DNA of 64,000 bases from DASUCS01 sp041166745. GTDB lineage: Bacteria > Actinomycetota > Acidimicrobiia > Acidimicrobiales > JACDCH01. Both the position numbers and the translations under genes were made by a program. The notes under the pieces are model-generated. The model did not search any database, was not told the DNA's origin, and was given only the letters and a program-made list of their open reading frames with translations. How positions within the stretch are numbered: position 1 is the first letter of the stretch; each line of letters begins with the position of its first letter. Where the stretch lies: contig JBEEGH010000029.1 in assembly GCA_041166745.1 (NCBI GenBank), positions 124,001 through 188,000 on the forward strand, written 5' to 3'. Below, one piece after another: positions 40,938 to 49,548 of the stretch.

Positions 40938-41713
40938 GCGCTCAAGCCCTGTAGCGACGGCTCGGTTTCAACGGCGCGGGCGGCGTCGAGGATCGTTCGC
41001 CGGCCGTCGTCGGTCTCCCACTGCTCGGCGAGCTGCGGCAGCCATCCCCCGAGTCCCTCGACGCCGAACACGTCGTCCACGTGAAGCCCGGCCTCCTCCG
41101 CCTCGGCGCGGAGATCCGACGCGAGGTGGAAGTAGGCCGTGGTGAACCAGTGCGGACGGTTCTCTGGATTCTCGTGGCGGCCGTCGGCAAGATCGCGCAC
41201 GACGACTTCCTGGAAGTCCGGGTCGAAGAGAAACCCGCGGGCGAGGCCGTCGAAGAGCGACGCGAAGCGGCTGATCGCGGCAACGACGACGAGCCCGCCC
41301 GGACGGACGACGCGCCGCGCTTCTCCGAACGCGGCCAGCCGGTCTGCGCGCGACGGCAGGTGGTACATCGGTCCGAGCATGAGTACGGCGTCGTACGTCG
41401 CGGCGCCGGCCGGAAGCCGACGGGCGTCACCGACCTCGGCGGTGACGCCGAGGTCCGCCAGGTCGGCGTGCGCCTTCGCGACGTGCCGAGGCGTGACGTC
41501 GACGATGTGCACCCGAAAGCCGGCCTCGGCCAACCAACGCGCGTGCACTCCGGTCGCGCCGCCGACATCGATGATCGACGCCGGCGAGGCGGGCAGGTAC
41601 CGAGTGAGGATCTCCTGTGTTCGCAGCAGCTCGAGCTGTTTGAGACCCGCAATGATGCGGTCTTCCTCGCGAATCGACTCGTAGTGCTGCACGACGTCGT
41701 CGAGCTCGTCCAT
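40904..41713 (-). CDS. SAM-dependent class I methyltransferase
   Basis: A 269-residue methyltransferase. The SAM motif is IIDVGGATGVHARWLAEAG, followed by VHIVDVTPRHVAKAHADL and the late motif VVRPGGLVVVAAISRFASL. It converges with the previous methyltransferase and overlaps its 3' end by 34 nt. A palindrome lies 30 nt upstream of its start. The substrate is unknown. Confidence 0.86.
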   Translation of the reverse strand: MDELDDVVQHYESIREEDRIIAGLKQLELLRTQEILTRYLPASPASIIDVGGATGVHARWLAEAGFRVHIVDVTPRHVAKAHADLADLGVTAEVGDARRLPAGAATYDAVLMLGPMYHLPSRADRLAAFGEARRVVRPGGLVVVAAISRFASLFDGLARGFLFDPDFQEVVVRDLADGRHENPENRPHWFTTAYFHLASDLRAEAEEAGLHVDDVFGVEGLGGWLPQLAEQWETDDGRRTILDAARAVETEPSLQGLSAHLLLIASAPE

Positions 41714-41742
41714 CTCACGAGTTCACCACCGTTCTACCCGTC

Positions 41743-41767
41743 GTAACCGGCGTTTTTCTCCGGTTAC
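41743..41767. promoter_or_regulatory. Perfect 8-bp inverted repeat upstream of the methyltransferase
   Basis: GTAACCGG and CCGGTTAC flank the spacer CGTTTTTCT. It is downstream of the AMACR-like stop and upstream of the next minus-strand gene, so it may be a weak terminator or an operator overlapping that gene's promoter. Confidence 0.4.
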
Positions 41768-41788
41768 CACCGCACAAACCGCCTGTCG

Positions 41789-42943
41789 TTACGCGATCGC
41801 TCCGGTCTCGCGCAGCTTGGCGATGCGGTCGGCATCGGCGCTGAGCCACTCGTTGAGGATTTCGTCGGTGTGCTGGCCCGCGTGCGCGGGAGGACGAGAC
41901 ACTTCGCCGGGCGTGCGACTGAATCGAGGGGCGGGCGCCGGCTGCACGATCCCTTCGAGGTCGAGGAACGTCTTGCGGTGGACGTTGTGGGGATGTTGCG
42001 GCGCTTCCGCCAACGACAGCACCGGCGCGAAACAGACGTCGGTGCCCTCCATGATCTCGCACCACTCATCGCGCGTCTTCGTCTTGAAGATCTCCTTCAT
42101 GCGCTCCTTCATGCGCGGCCACTGCGTCTTGTCGTGCTGCCAGGGCACGTCGGGGTCGCCTTCGAGCCCGGTCAGGCGCAGGAGCTCCTCGTAGAACTGT
42201 TGCTCGAGAGAACCGATCGAGACGTACTTGCCGTCGGCGGTCTCGTACACGTCGTAGAAGTACGCGCCCGTGTCGAGCAGGTTCGTGCCCCGCTCGTCCT
42301 CCCAGATGCCCATGGCGCGGAACGCGTGGAACATCATCATCAGACAGGCGGCACCGTCGACCATCGCGGCATCGATGACCTGCCCCTTGCCCGAACGACT
42401 CGCCTCCAGCAACCCGCACACCATCCCGTAGGCCAGCAACATGCCGCCGCCGCCGAAGTCGCCGACCAGATTGAGGGGCGGTGTGGGCCCTTCGCCGCGT
42501 CGGCCGATCGGCTCGAGCGCGCCCGCCAGCGCGATGTAGTTGATGTCGTGACCCGACGTATGCGAGTACGGACCCTCCTGGCCCCAGCCCGTCATGCGTC
42601 CGTAGACGAGCTTCGGGTTGCGGGCGAGGCATTCGTCCGGCCCGAGACCGAGGCGTTCGGTGACCCCTGGGCGGAACGGCTCGAACAGTCCATCGGCATG
42701 CTCGACCAGATCGAGCACCAGCGCGACCCCGTCGGGGCTCTTGAGATCGACGCCGATCGACCGGCGACCGCGCTGCAGCACGTCGGCGGGCGGCGTCGAC
42801 GGATCGCCGCCGCGCACACGATCAGCGCGATCGATCTTGATGATGTCTGCGCCCATGTCGGCGAGCATGAACGCACAGAACGGCCCGGGCCCGATGCCGG
42901 CGAGCTCGATGATCTTGATTCCTGACAGCGGCCCGTTGCTCAT
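41789..42943 (-). CDS. CaiB/BaiF family protein, alpha-methylacyl-CoA racemase-like
   Basis: A 384-residue family III CoA transferase-fold enzyme. The start GIKIIELAGIGPGPFCAFML and the sequence GHDINYIALAGALEPIG are characteristic of alpha-methylacyl-CoA racemases, the aspartate being part of the catalytic pair. Racemases make the (S)-branched acyl-CoA needed for beta-oxidation of sterol side chains and branched fatty acids. ATG 42943 overlaps the hydrolase stop by 4 nt. Control by the palindrome at 43846-43869 is likely. Confidence 0.88.
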   Translation of the reverse strand: MSNGPLSGIKIIELAGIGPGPFCAFMLADMGADIIKIDRADRVRGGDPSTPPADVLQRGRRSIGVDLKSPDGVALVLDLVEHADGLFEPFRPGVTERLGLGPDECLARNPKLVYGRMTGWGQEGPYSHTSGHDINYIALAGALEPIGRRGEGPTPPLNLVGDFGGGGMLLAYGMVCGLLEASRSGKGQVIDAAMVDGAACLMMMFHAFRAMGIWEDERGTNLLDTGAYFYDVYETADGKYVSIGSLEQQFYEELLRLTGLEGDPDVPWQHDKTQWPRMKERMKEIFKTKTRDEWCEIMEGTDVCFAPVLSLAEAPQHPHNVHRKTFLDLEGIVQPAPAPRFSRTPGEVSRPPAHAGQHTDEILNEWLSADADRIAKLRETGAIA

Positions 42944-43830
42944 GATGCGGGGCTCCCGACCTTTGACGTGTGACGGACGATGGCGCCGACGATCTCGGAG
43001 TACAGCCCCGGCGGCACGTCGTGCCCCATGTCGTCGAACTCGACGAGCTCGGCTCCGGGAATCAACTCGGCCGTTCGCCGGCCACCGCTGACGCCGACCA
43101 ACGCATCGATGACGCCGTGGATCACGAGCGTCGGTACGCGCAGCTCGCGCAGGCGGTCGGCGCGCGACCCAGACGCCAAGACGCCGAGCAACTGCCGGCC
43201 GGTACCGACCGGGAAGTAGCAACGGTCGTACACGATGCCGGCCCTTGTACGGAAGCGCTCGTCAGTGAAATGCACGGGCCCGGCGAGGATGCGCCACGTG
43301 GCGACGTAGCTCTCGATGTACTCGTCACGCGAGGCCGCGGGCGGCTTCAGCAACGTCGCTCCCGCCTCCGGTGTCGGATGGCCGACGTCGCGCTCGCCCG
43401 TCGTCGACATGATCGATGTCATCGTGCGGACGCGCTCCGGATACTCGATGGCCATCGTCTGCACGATCATCCCGCCCATCGACGCGCCGACGATGTGGGC
43501 GGAGCTGATGTCGAGGTGGTCGAGCAAGCCAACCGCGTCGGCCGCCATGTCACTGAGCACGTACGGCGCATTCACCGGTTCGCCGGAGAAGCCCTTGGCG
43601 AGCTCCTCCCCGAAGTTGAGCTGGGGCGAGTCGATCTTCGTCGACAGACCGACGTCGCGGTTGTCGAACCGGATGACGTAGTAACCCTCGCGGGCAAACG
43701 CCTTGCAGAAGTCGTCGGCCCAGGTGATGCCCTGCGACCCGAGTCCACTCACCAGCAGCAGCGGCACATCATCGGGATCACCGATCGTCTCGTACCAGAG
43801 CTCGATTCCATTGACAGGCGCTGTCGGCAT
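42940..43830 (-). CDS. Alpha/beta hydrolase
   Basis: A 296-residue hydrolase. LLLVSGLGSQGITWAD is the oxyanion region, IVGASMGGMIVQTMA the nucleophile elbow, LVIHGVIDALVGVSGG the acid loop, and the histidine is in FDDMGHDVPPGL. ATG 43830 is the start nearest the divergent operator; homologous character begins at NGIELWYETIGDP. It is coupled to the AMACR-like gene by a 4-nt overlap. The substrate is unknown. Confidence 0.86.
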   Translation of the reverse strand: MPTAPVNGIELWYETIGDPDDVPLLLVSGLGSQGITWADDFCKAFAREGYYVIRFDNRDVGLSTKIDSPQLNFGEELAKGFSGEPVNAPYVLSDMAADAVGLLDHLDISSAHIVGASMGGMIVQTMAIEYPERVRTMTSIMSTTGERDVGHPTPEAGATLLKPPAASRDEYIESYVATWRILAGPVHFTDERFRTRAGIVYDRCYFPVGTGRQLLGVLASGSRADRLRELRVPTLVIHGVIDALVGVSGGRRTAELIPGAELVEFDDMGHDVPPGLYSEIVGAIVRHTSKVGSPAS

Positions 43831-43845
43831 GGCGCATGTTCGCGG

Positions 43846-43869
43846 CGTCTTGACCGCTTGGTCAAGACG
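43846..43869. promoter_or_regulatory. TetR-type operator between divergent hydrolase and LLM oxidoreductase
   Basis: CGTCTTGACC and GGTCAAGACG are perfect 10-bp arms around GCTT. The core TTGACC-N4-GGTCAA is a typical actinobacterial TetR-family operator and matches the site at 28118-28135. It lies 16 nt from the hydrolase start and 39 nt before the LLM gene; a TAACGT at 43893 may be the latter's -10. No TetR gene is in the window. Confidence 0.72.
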
Positions 43870-43908
43870 TAGAGCGATGCGGTTGGGAGGGGTAACGTCC
43901 GGCGCCGT

Positions 43909-44808
43909 ATGACGCTCACGTTTGGGGTGCACACCGGGCTGCAGAACACGACGGTCGACGAGCTCCGAGCGCTATGGCATCGCATCGAAGACCTCGGGTT
44001 CGACTGGATCTCGATCTGGGATCACTTCTACTCCGCCGACTTCGCCGGCTACGAGTGCCTCGAGGCCGTCGCCTGCCACACGGCGCTCGCGTGCGAGACG
44101 TCGCGGGTTCGCTGCGGCTCGCTCGTCTATTGCGCCGGATACCGCCACCCCGCCGTGCTGGCCAACGCGATCACCACCATCGATCACCTCAGTGGCGGCC
44201 GCGCGGACATGGGGCTCGGGGCCGGATGGGCCTTCAACGAGTACGAGGCGTACGGCATCCCGTTCCCATCGACCAAGGAACGCCTCGACATCCTCGAGGA
44301 AGCGGTGCAATGCGTGCGTCTGCTGCTCCGCGAGGAGGTCTCGAACTTCGACGGGACGTACTTCCAGCTGAAGAACGCCCGTTGTGAGCCGCGGCCCGTG
44401 CAGGCCGAGCTTCCGATCTGGGTCGGCGGCGGCGGTGAGAAGCGCACGCTGGCGATCGTGGCTCGATGGGCCGACGGATGGAACGTGCCGTTCATCAGCC
44501 CGGAGGAGTTCGGCCGCAAGCGCGAAGTGTTGGCGGGACACTGCGCCGCGGCCGGACGCGATCTCGACGAGATCAAGTGCGCAGTCAACGTCGGGCTCGC
44601 GTTCACCGATGAGAGCCTGAAGACACAATTCGGTGCGTTGGCCGACGCCATCCGGCCTGGCGTGTTGACGGGATCGGACGACGAGGTCGTCGAGACGGTC
44701 GGGCGGTACGCCGAGGCGGGCGCGACGCAGATCAACGTCGCGCTCCGGGCTCCGTTCCTCACCGATGAGCTCGAACGATTGGCGCCCGCCATCCAGCAGA
44801 TCGGCTGA
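43909..44808 (+). CDS. LLM-class F420-dependent oxidoreductase
   Basis: A 299-residue luciferase-like monooxygenase-fold protein. Landmarks are GFDWISIWDHFYSADFAGYE, the segment VRCGSLVYCAGYRHPAVLAN, ADMGLGAGWAFNEYEAYGIP, and LPIWVGGGGEKRTLAIVARW near the cofactor phosphate site. In actinobacteria such enzymes mostly use F420. The divergent partner operon is AMACR plus hydrolase, so a role in lipid or steroid breakdown is plausible. It ends 5 nt before galT. Confidence 0.88.
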   Translation: MTLTFGVHTGLQNTTVDELRALWHRIEDLGFDWISIWDHFYSADFAGYECLEAVACHTALACETSRVRCGSLVYCAGYRHPAVLANAITTIDHLSGGRADMGLGAGWAFNEYEAYGIPFPSTKERLDILEEAVQCVRLLLREEVSNFDGTYFQLKNARCEPRPVQAELPIWVGGGGEKRTLAIVARWADGWNVPFISPEEFGRKREVLAGHCAAAGRDLDEIKCAVNVGLAFTDESLKTQFGALADAIRPGVLTGSDDEVVETVGRYAEAGATQINVALRAPFLTDELERLAPAIQQIG

Positions 44809-44813
44809 GAGCC

Positions 44814-45668
44814 GTGCTCGACATCCGGCGCGACCCGCTCACGGGCGCGGTCGTGGCGGTGAACGCCGAGCGCCAAGAACGACCGAACCGACCCAATGAC
44901 GATTGCCCGTTCTGCGTCGGCGGTCTCGAGGCGCCCGAGCCCTACGCCGTGCGTGCGTTCGTCAACCGTTGGCCTTCATTTCCTGACGACCGGTGCGAGG
45001 TCGTGTTGTACACGCCGGAGCACGACGCCACGTTCTGGTCGCTCGGCGTCGAGGGTGCGCTCGCGGTGGTCGACCTCTGGGCGGAGCGATCGCGCGCCCT
45101 GGGTGCGCGCGACGACATCGCGTACGTCCTCGTCTTCGAGAACCGCGGCGAGGAGGTGGGCGCCACCATCCCGCACCCGCACGGCCAGATCTACTCGTAC
45201 GACGAAGTGCCACCGAATCCGCGGCGCGAACTGAGCGCCGAGACGTGCGTCCTCTGTGCAGAGGAGCCCGGCGATCGTCTGGTGAGTGAAGCCGACGGTT
45301 GGCGGGTCTGGGTTCCGCACGCGTCGGTGTATCCGTACGGGCTCGTCATCGCGCCGACCGCGCACGAGCCCGATCTGCCGTCGCTGTCGGAGCCGTCCCG
45401 CCGCGGACTCGCGGCCGTGCTCGTCGACGCGCTGCATCGTCTCGACGCGCTCTGGGATCGCCCGATGCCGTACATGCTGTGGTTCCACCAGCGACCGTTC
45501 GATGGTGGTGCGTGGCCCACCGCCCACCTCCATGTCGAGATCGCCGTACCGCAGCGCGCTCCTGGTGTGATGCGGTTCATCGCTGGGGGCGAGCTGGGGA
45601 GTGGCCTGTACGTCAATCCGGTCGTGCCCGAGACGGCCGCGGCCGAGCTGCGAGCGGTTCGTTGGTGA
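44814..45668 (+). CDS. galT: Galactose-1-phosphate uridylyltransferase (short form)
   Basis: A 284-residue HIT-superfamily enzyme. Zinc ligands are suggested by DDCPFCVGG, and the catalytic histidine site is GATIPHPHGQIYSYDEVPP. A second-half histidine cluster is in FHQRPFDGG and WPTAHLHVEIAVP. It exchanges UMP between UDP-glucose and galactose-1-phosphate in the Leloir pathway. The GTG start is 5 nt after the LLM stop. It is shorter than the roughly 340-residue classical enzyme and overlaps galK by 4 nt. Confidence 0.9.
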   Translation: MLDIRRDPLTGAVVAVNAERQERPNRPNDDCPFCVGGLEAPEPYAVRAFVNRWPSFPDDRCEVVLYTPEHDATFWSLGVEGALAVVDLWAERSRALGARDDIAYVLVFENRGEEVGATIPHPHGQIYSYDEVPPNPRRELSAETCVLCAEEPGDRLVSEADGWRVWVPHASVYPYGLVIAPTAHEPDLPSLSEPSRRGLAAVLVDALHRLDALWDRPMPYMLWFHQRPFDGGAWPTAHLHVEIAVPQRAPGVMRFIAGGELGSGLYVNPVVPETAAAELRAVRW

Positions 45669-46675
45669 ACGAACAACTCCGCGTGTGGGCGCCGGGACGG
45701 GTCAACCTCATCGGCGGCCACAGCGATTACTCCGGCGGCCTCGTGCTTCCGATGGCGGTGGATCTCGGCACGACGATCGTCGGCCACCGCGGCCACGACC
45801 GCGTCGTCCTCGTGTCGCGTGACGAGCCTGATCCGGCCGAGGTCGCGCTCGACGTGACAGATCCTTCAGCGGTGACGCCCGCCTGGGCCCGGTACGTCGC
45901 CGGGGTCGTGGCCGAGGTCGCACCCACGACCGGGTTCATCGGCCAGGTGTCGACGACGATCCCGATCGGCACCGGGCTCTCGTCGAGCGCCGCGCTCGAG
46001 GTTGCCGTCGCGCTCGCGTTGGTCGGCGACGATCGCATCGACCGGCGCCAGCTGGCGTTGGCATGCCAGCGGGCCGAGCACCGCGCATCTGGTGTGCCGT
46101 GCGGGATCATGGATCAGTTCGCGTCGCTTCTCGGCGTCGAGGGCCACGCCATCCTCATCGACTGCACGACGTTCGCCGTCACACCCGTCGCGCTTCCAGA
46201 GGATGTCGCCGTCGTCGTGGTCGACAGCGGTCAACGGCGCTCGCTCGCGACGGTGGGCTACGCCGATCGGCGGGCGGAGGTCGGACGGGCCGAGGAGCTC
46301 CTCGGTCACTTGCCGAGCGCGTCGCTGACCGATGTCGAGGCGCTGGACGACAGCGTGCTGCGCAAACGCGCCCGTCACGTCGTGACGGAGAACCATCGCG
46401 TCCGCGACTTCGTCAACGCGCTGGCCCGCGGCGATGTTGCGACGGCCGGCGCGCTCATGACCGAGTCGCACATCAGCCTGCGCGACAACCAGGAGGTCAC
46501 GACGCCGGCGCTCGACGCGTTGGTCGAGCGGCTCACGGCACTACCGGGCGTGCACGGCGCGCGTCTCACGGGCGGTGGATGGGGCGGCTGCGTCGTCGCG
46601 CTCACCGATCCCCGTGTGCTCGACGAGGGCTGGACCGTCCGCCCTTCCGCCGGCGCCTCGGTCGAGCCGCTCTAG
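45665..46675 (+). CDS. galK: Galactokinase
   Basis: A 336-residue GHMP kinase. The substrate motif reads APGRVNLIGGHSDYSGG (residues 9-25); the usual GEHTDY glutamate is glycine here and the threonine is serine. The phosphate loop is IPIGTGLSSSAALEVA, the catalytic aspartate lies in CGIMDQFASLLGVEG and the C-terminal glycine motif is ARLTGGGWGGCVVAL. GTG 45665 overlaps the galT stop (GTGA). The pairing with galT supports galactokinase despite the altered sugar-binding motif. Confidence 0.9.
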   Translation: MNEQLRVWAPGRVNLIGGHSDYSGGLVLPMAVDLGTTIVGHRGHDRVVLVSRDEPDPAEVALDVTDPSAVTPAWARYVAGVVAEVAPTTGFIGQVSTTIPIGTGLSSSAALEVAVALALVGDDRIDRRQLALACQRAEHRASGVPCGIMDQFASLLGVEGHAILIDCTTFAVTPVALPEDVAVVVVDSGQRRSLATVGYADRRAEVGRAEELLGHLPSASLTDVEALDDSVLRKRARHVVTENHRVRDFVNALARGDVATAGALMTESHISLRDNQEVTTPALDALVERLTALPGVHGARLTGGGWGGCVVALTDPRVLDEGWTVRPSAGASVEPL

Positions 46676-46691
46676 GGCGCGGGGCTGGACG

Positions 46692-47639
46692 TCAGCGATT
46701 GAAGAGCGTGCTGAGGCTGAGCCCGTCGTAGGCCGCCTCGGGATCGGCTCGCACCTTCTCGTCGAGCTCGTGCGCATCGTCGCCGACGAGGATCCGCCAC
46801 TTCCCGGCGCGCACGCCGTCGAGGATGATCGTCGCCGCCTGAGCGGCCGACACCGGAGCGGCGTCGCGGAACATGTCGCCGAACATCCCGATGAGCTTGC
46901 GCAAGTCGTCGTCGGACATGCCGTCGGCCGGCATCCCTCGACGGGCGAACGAAGCGCGGAACTCGTCGACTTCTTCCGTGGACATGTTCTCGGGTTCGGC
47001 GGCGCCGAGAATGCGGCGGCTGTTGTTGACGATCTCCGTGCCGATGTGGCCGGGCATGACGACCGCGACCTTCACGTGTGGCGCGTTGACGCGGAAGTCT
47101 TCCAGCAGCGCTTCAGAGAAGCCCTTCACTGCGAATTTCGCGGCGCTGTAGGCCGTGTGCGGCACGCCGGGCCCGAGCGACGCCCAGAAGCCATTGACGC
47201 TGCTCGTGTTGACGAGATAGCCGTCGTCGCCGGCAACGAGCAAGGGCACGAACGCCCGACTGCAGTTGTAGACGCCGCCCCAGCACACGGCGAAGGTCCG
47301 TTCCCATTCGTCGCGCTTGCCGGCCACGAAGCTTCCTCCGCCACCGATCCCCGCGTTGTTGAAGACGAGGTTCACGTGGTCGGTCTCGTGTTGTGCCTTC
47401 ACCTCATCGCGAAATCGGTCGACGTCGTCCGCGTTGGACACGTCGCACAGGTGGGTCGTGATGCGGGTACCGGCCGGTGCTTCTTTCTCAGCTCGCAATG
47501 CGGTCTCGGAGACGTTGTCGAGGGTCAGGTCGCACGTCGCGACCGAACAGCCTTCCGCCGCGAGTTGGATCACGAGCTCGCGGCCCATGCCCGTTCCACC
47601 GCCGGTGACCACCGCCAAGCGACCTTCGAACGATTCCAC
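46692..47639 (-). CDS. Short-chain dehydrogenase/reductase
   Basis: A 315-residue SDR. The cofactor motif is AVVTGGGTGMGRELVIQLA, followed by FNNAGIGGGG, the catalytic serine in VNTSSVNGFW and tyrosine-lysine in YSAAKFAVKG. GTG 47639 follows AAAGGGGGAAG. Length and the long C-terminal part resemble actinobacterial SDRs acting on lipids. It converges on galK. Confidence 0.86.
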   Translation of the reverse strand: MESFEGRLAVVTGGGTGMGRELVIQLAAEGCSVATCDLTLDNVSETALRAEKEAPAGTRITTHLCDVSNADDVDRFRDEVKAQHETDHVNLVFNNAGIGGGGSFVAGKRDEWERTFAVCWGGVYNCSRAFVPLLVAGDDGYLVNTSSVNGFWASLGPGVPHTAYSAAKFAVKGFSEALLEDFRVNAPHVKVAVVMPGHIGTEIVNNSRRILGAAEPENMSTEEVDEFRASFARRGMPADGMSDDDLRKLIGMFGDMFRDAAPVSAAQAATIILDGVRAGKWRILVGDDAHELDEKVRADPEAAYDGLSLSTLFNR

Positions 47640-47683
47640 GCGCTTCCCCCTTTGCGGACGCGGCACCCTACGGCATCAGACTT

Positions 47684-48136
47684 CTACGGAACCAGCGACT
47701 CGGCACGCTCCTTGAGGGCGCGGGCCACGTCGTCGAAGCCCCGCTGCACGTGACGGCCGACGACCAGGAACATCACGCCGACGGCGATGCCGTGGAACAC
47801 GTCGGTGGTGAAGTAGCGCGTGCGATCAGCACCCAGATCGGTCAGCACCTGGCACCGGTCGGCGTTGATGAACCACCGCGGCCCGACGTTGCCGCCCCAG
47901 CACACGCGCTCCCCCTCCACGACGGACGAGACGTACTCGACCTGATGCATCGCCTTCGGCGGACGCAACTTCACCTGCATGTCGACCGGCGAGCCGAGCT
48001 CGAGCGTGGTCTTCACCGAGATCGTGAACGGGTTCCAGTCCGGGTAGGAGTCGAAGTCCCGAAGGATCGACCACACGAGATCGATCGGCGCGTCGATCTC
48101 GGCTTCCGAGCTGATCGCGCGGGGTTCGCGGGCCAC
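47684..48136 (-). CDS. SRPBCC (START/Bet v1-like) family protein
   Basis: A 150-residue protein with the polyketide-cyclase-like opening SSEAEIDAPIDLVWSILRDF and DSYPDWNPF, and the long C-terminal helix RGFDDVARALKERAE. These form a hydrophobic ligand cavity. No catalytic residues are evident. It is divergent from crcB, 26 nt away. Confidence 0.83.
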   Translation of the reverse strand: MAREPRAISSEAEIDAPIDLVWSILRDFDSYPDWNPFTISVKTTLELGSPVDMQVKLRPPKAMHQVEYVSSVVEGERVCWGGNVGPRWFINADRCQVLTDLGADRTRYFTTDVFHGIAVGVMFLVVGRHVQRGFDDVARALKERAESLVP

Positions 48137-48162
48137 GACCCCGAACGTAGTGAACTACCACC

Positions 48163-48525
48163 ATGAAGATCGCTTTGGTCGCGCTGGCGGGAGCTGCAGG
48201 CGCTCTGACCCGCTACGGACTCGGTGTGGCCGTCGGCGTCCGATCGTTCCCGTGGACGACCCTGGGCATCAACCTCACCGGTTCGTTCCTGCTCGGCCTC
48301 ATCCTCACGGCCGGCACGGAGCGGGGATGGCCGGAGACGACGACCGTGCCGATCGCAGTGGGGTTTCTCGGCGCGTACACGACGTTCTCGACGTTCTCGT
48401 TCGAGACGTACACGCTGCTGCGAACGGACCGGGCCGCGCAAGCGATGGTCTACGTCTCCATCTCGGTCGTCGGGGGCGTTCTCGCCGCGGCGCTTGGTTA
48501 CGTCACCGCACGTGCGGTGGCGTGA
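48163..48525 (+). CDS. crcB: Fluoride channel CrcB/Fluc
   Basis: A 120-residue protein with four membrane helices. The signature GAAGALTRYGLG is at the start, the pore asparagine is in TLGINLTGSFLLGL, and the phenylalanine box lies in GFLGAYTTFSTFSFET. Fluc channels are antiparallel dimers that let fluoride out of the cell. Only one copy is seen here. No fluoride riboswitch was recognised in the 26-nt upstream gap. Confidence 0.95.
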   Translation: MKIALVALAGAAGALTRYGLGVAVGVRSFPWTTLGINLTGSFLLGLILTAGTERGWPETTTVPIAVGFLGAYTTFSTFSFETYTLLRTDRAAQAMVYVSISVVGGVLAAALGYVTARAVA

Positions 48526-48529
48526 CCGG

Positions 48530-49153
48530 TCACATCCGGTTCAGCAGGTCTGCCTTCTTTGCCGCGAACTCCTGCTCCGAGATCACACCCCGCTTGCGCA
48601 AGTCGTCGAGCTGCTCGATCTGTTCGGGGATCGACGCACCCGCCTGCTGCGTCGGGGCCTGCTGGCGCCCGCCGTACATGCGGTTCGAGTTGGCTTCCAT
48701 CTGGCGATAGATCTCGTTCTGGACGATGGCCGGCTTGCGGACGTCCTCGAAGGTCTCGGCACCCCGCTCCCCCGCCGACTCGATGCCGAGATCGCCGGCG
48801 CCGAGCAGGCGCTCGAAGATCGATTGGTTGAAGAAGACCGTGTTGATCCGCTCGAGCGGGATCTCGATGCCGTGCTTGGCGACGACGCCGTACCGGTGGA
48901 TCACTCGATCGCTGGTGACGACGAAGTTCGTGGTGGACCATTTGGCGTATCGGATGCCGAACCACGCCAGGCAGAAGAGCAGGAGCACGGCGCACACGAT
49001 CTTGATCACGGCGATGTCCGACTGAAGCGCGATCACACCCAGCAGGATCGAACCGACCAGTGCCGCCGTCGGCTCGGCCATGTACCACCAATGGGGTCGC
49101 AGGTCGAGTGCGACCTCCTCGCCGTCGTTCAACAGCTTGCTCGGGAATGCCAC
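48530..49153 (-). CDS. Membrane PH-domain protein with SHOCT tail
   Basis: A 207-residue protein. Two membrane helices (about 29-46 and 48-66) precede a bacterial PH domain of the YdbS/YdbT type (TTNFVVTSDRVIHRYGVVAKH, then IPLERINTVFFNQSIFERLL). A glutamine-rich linker leads to a C-terminal SHOCT motif (IEQLDDLRKRGVISEQEFAAKK). The function is unknown. It converges on crcB, 4 nt away. Confidence 0.85.
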   Translation of the reverse strand: MAFPSKLLNDGEEVALDLRPHWWYMAEPTAALVGSILLGVIALQSDIAVIKIVCAVLLLFCLAWFGIRYAKWSTTNFVVTSDRVIHRYGVVAKHGIEIPLERINTVFFNQSIFERLLGAGDLGIESAGERGAETFEDVRKPAIVQNEIYRQMEANSNRMYGGRQQAPTQQAGASIPEQIEQLDDLRKRGVISEQEFAAKKADLLNRM

Positions 49154-49162
49154 GGCGAGAAG

Positions 49163-49507
49163 CTACCCGTACCCGAGCTCGCGGAGGCGGGAATCGGTGA
49201 GCCCGAAATGGTGTCCGACCTCGTGCACGACCGTGATCCGCACGGCATCGATGACCTCGTCGTCGCTGCTGCAGCGCGCCAGGATCGGCAGCCGGTAGAT
49301 CGTGATGCGGTCGGGCATTCCTCCACCGAGGCCGTAGTTCTCCCGCCGCGTGAGCGGAACGCCCTGGTAGAGGCCGAGCAGGCCACTGTCGCTGCGGCCG
49401 TCTTCGACGAACACGGCCACGTTGTCGATGAGGCGTCCGATGGCAGGCGGGATGCCGTCGAGCGCCGCGGCCACGAGGCCCTCGAACTTCTCGATCGGTA
49501 CGTCCAT
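49163..49507 (-). CDS. Minimal zinc metallopeptidase (DUF1025/zincin-1 type)
   Basis: A 114-residue protein with the metzincin-like motif TVVHEVGHHFGLTDSRLREL near the C-terminus; the two histidines and glutamate of HExxH are intact and a third ligand follows. The N-terminal MDVPIEKFEGLVAAALDGIP is the usual family start. ATG 49507 is preferred, although an upstream ATG at 49534 is possible. The substrate is unknown. It is divergent from uvrD2 by about 41 nt. Confidence 0.86.
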   Translation of the reverse strand: MDVPIEKFEGLVAAALDGIPPAIGRLIDNVAVFVEDGRSDSGLLGLYQGVPLTRRENYGLGGGMPDRITIYRLPILARCSSDDEVIDAVRITVVHEVGHHFGLTDSRLRELGYG

Positions 49508-49548
49508 AGGGGCCCCACTGTCACACGTGTTCATTACATTCGGTCGGC

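Noticed and set aside
48137..48162. Fluoride riboswitch before crcB
   Set aside because: Only 26 nt separate crcB from the divergent gene, too short for the roughly 50-nt aptamer, and no conserved core was seen.
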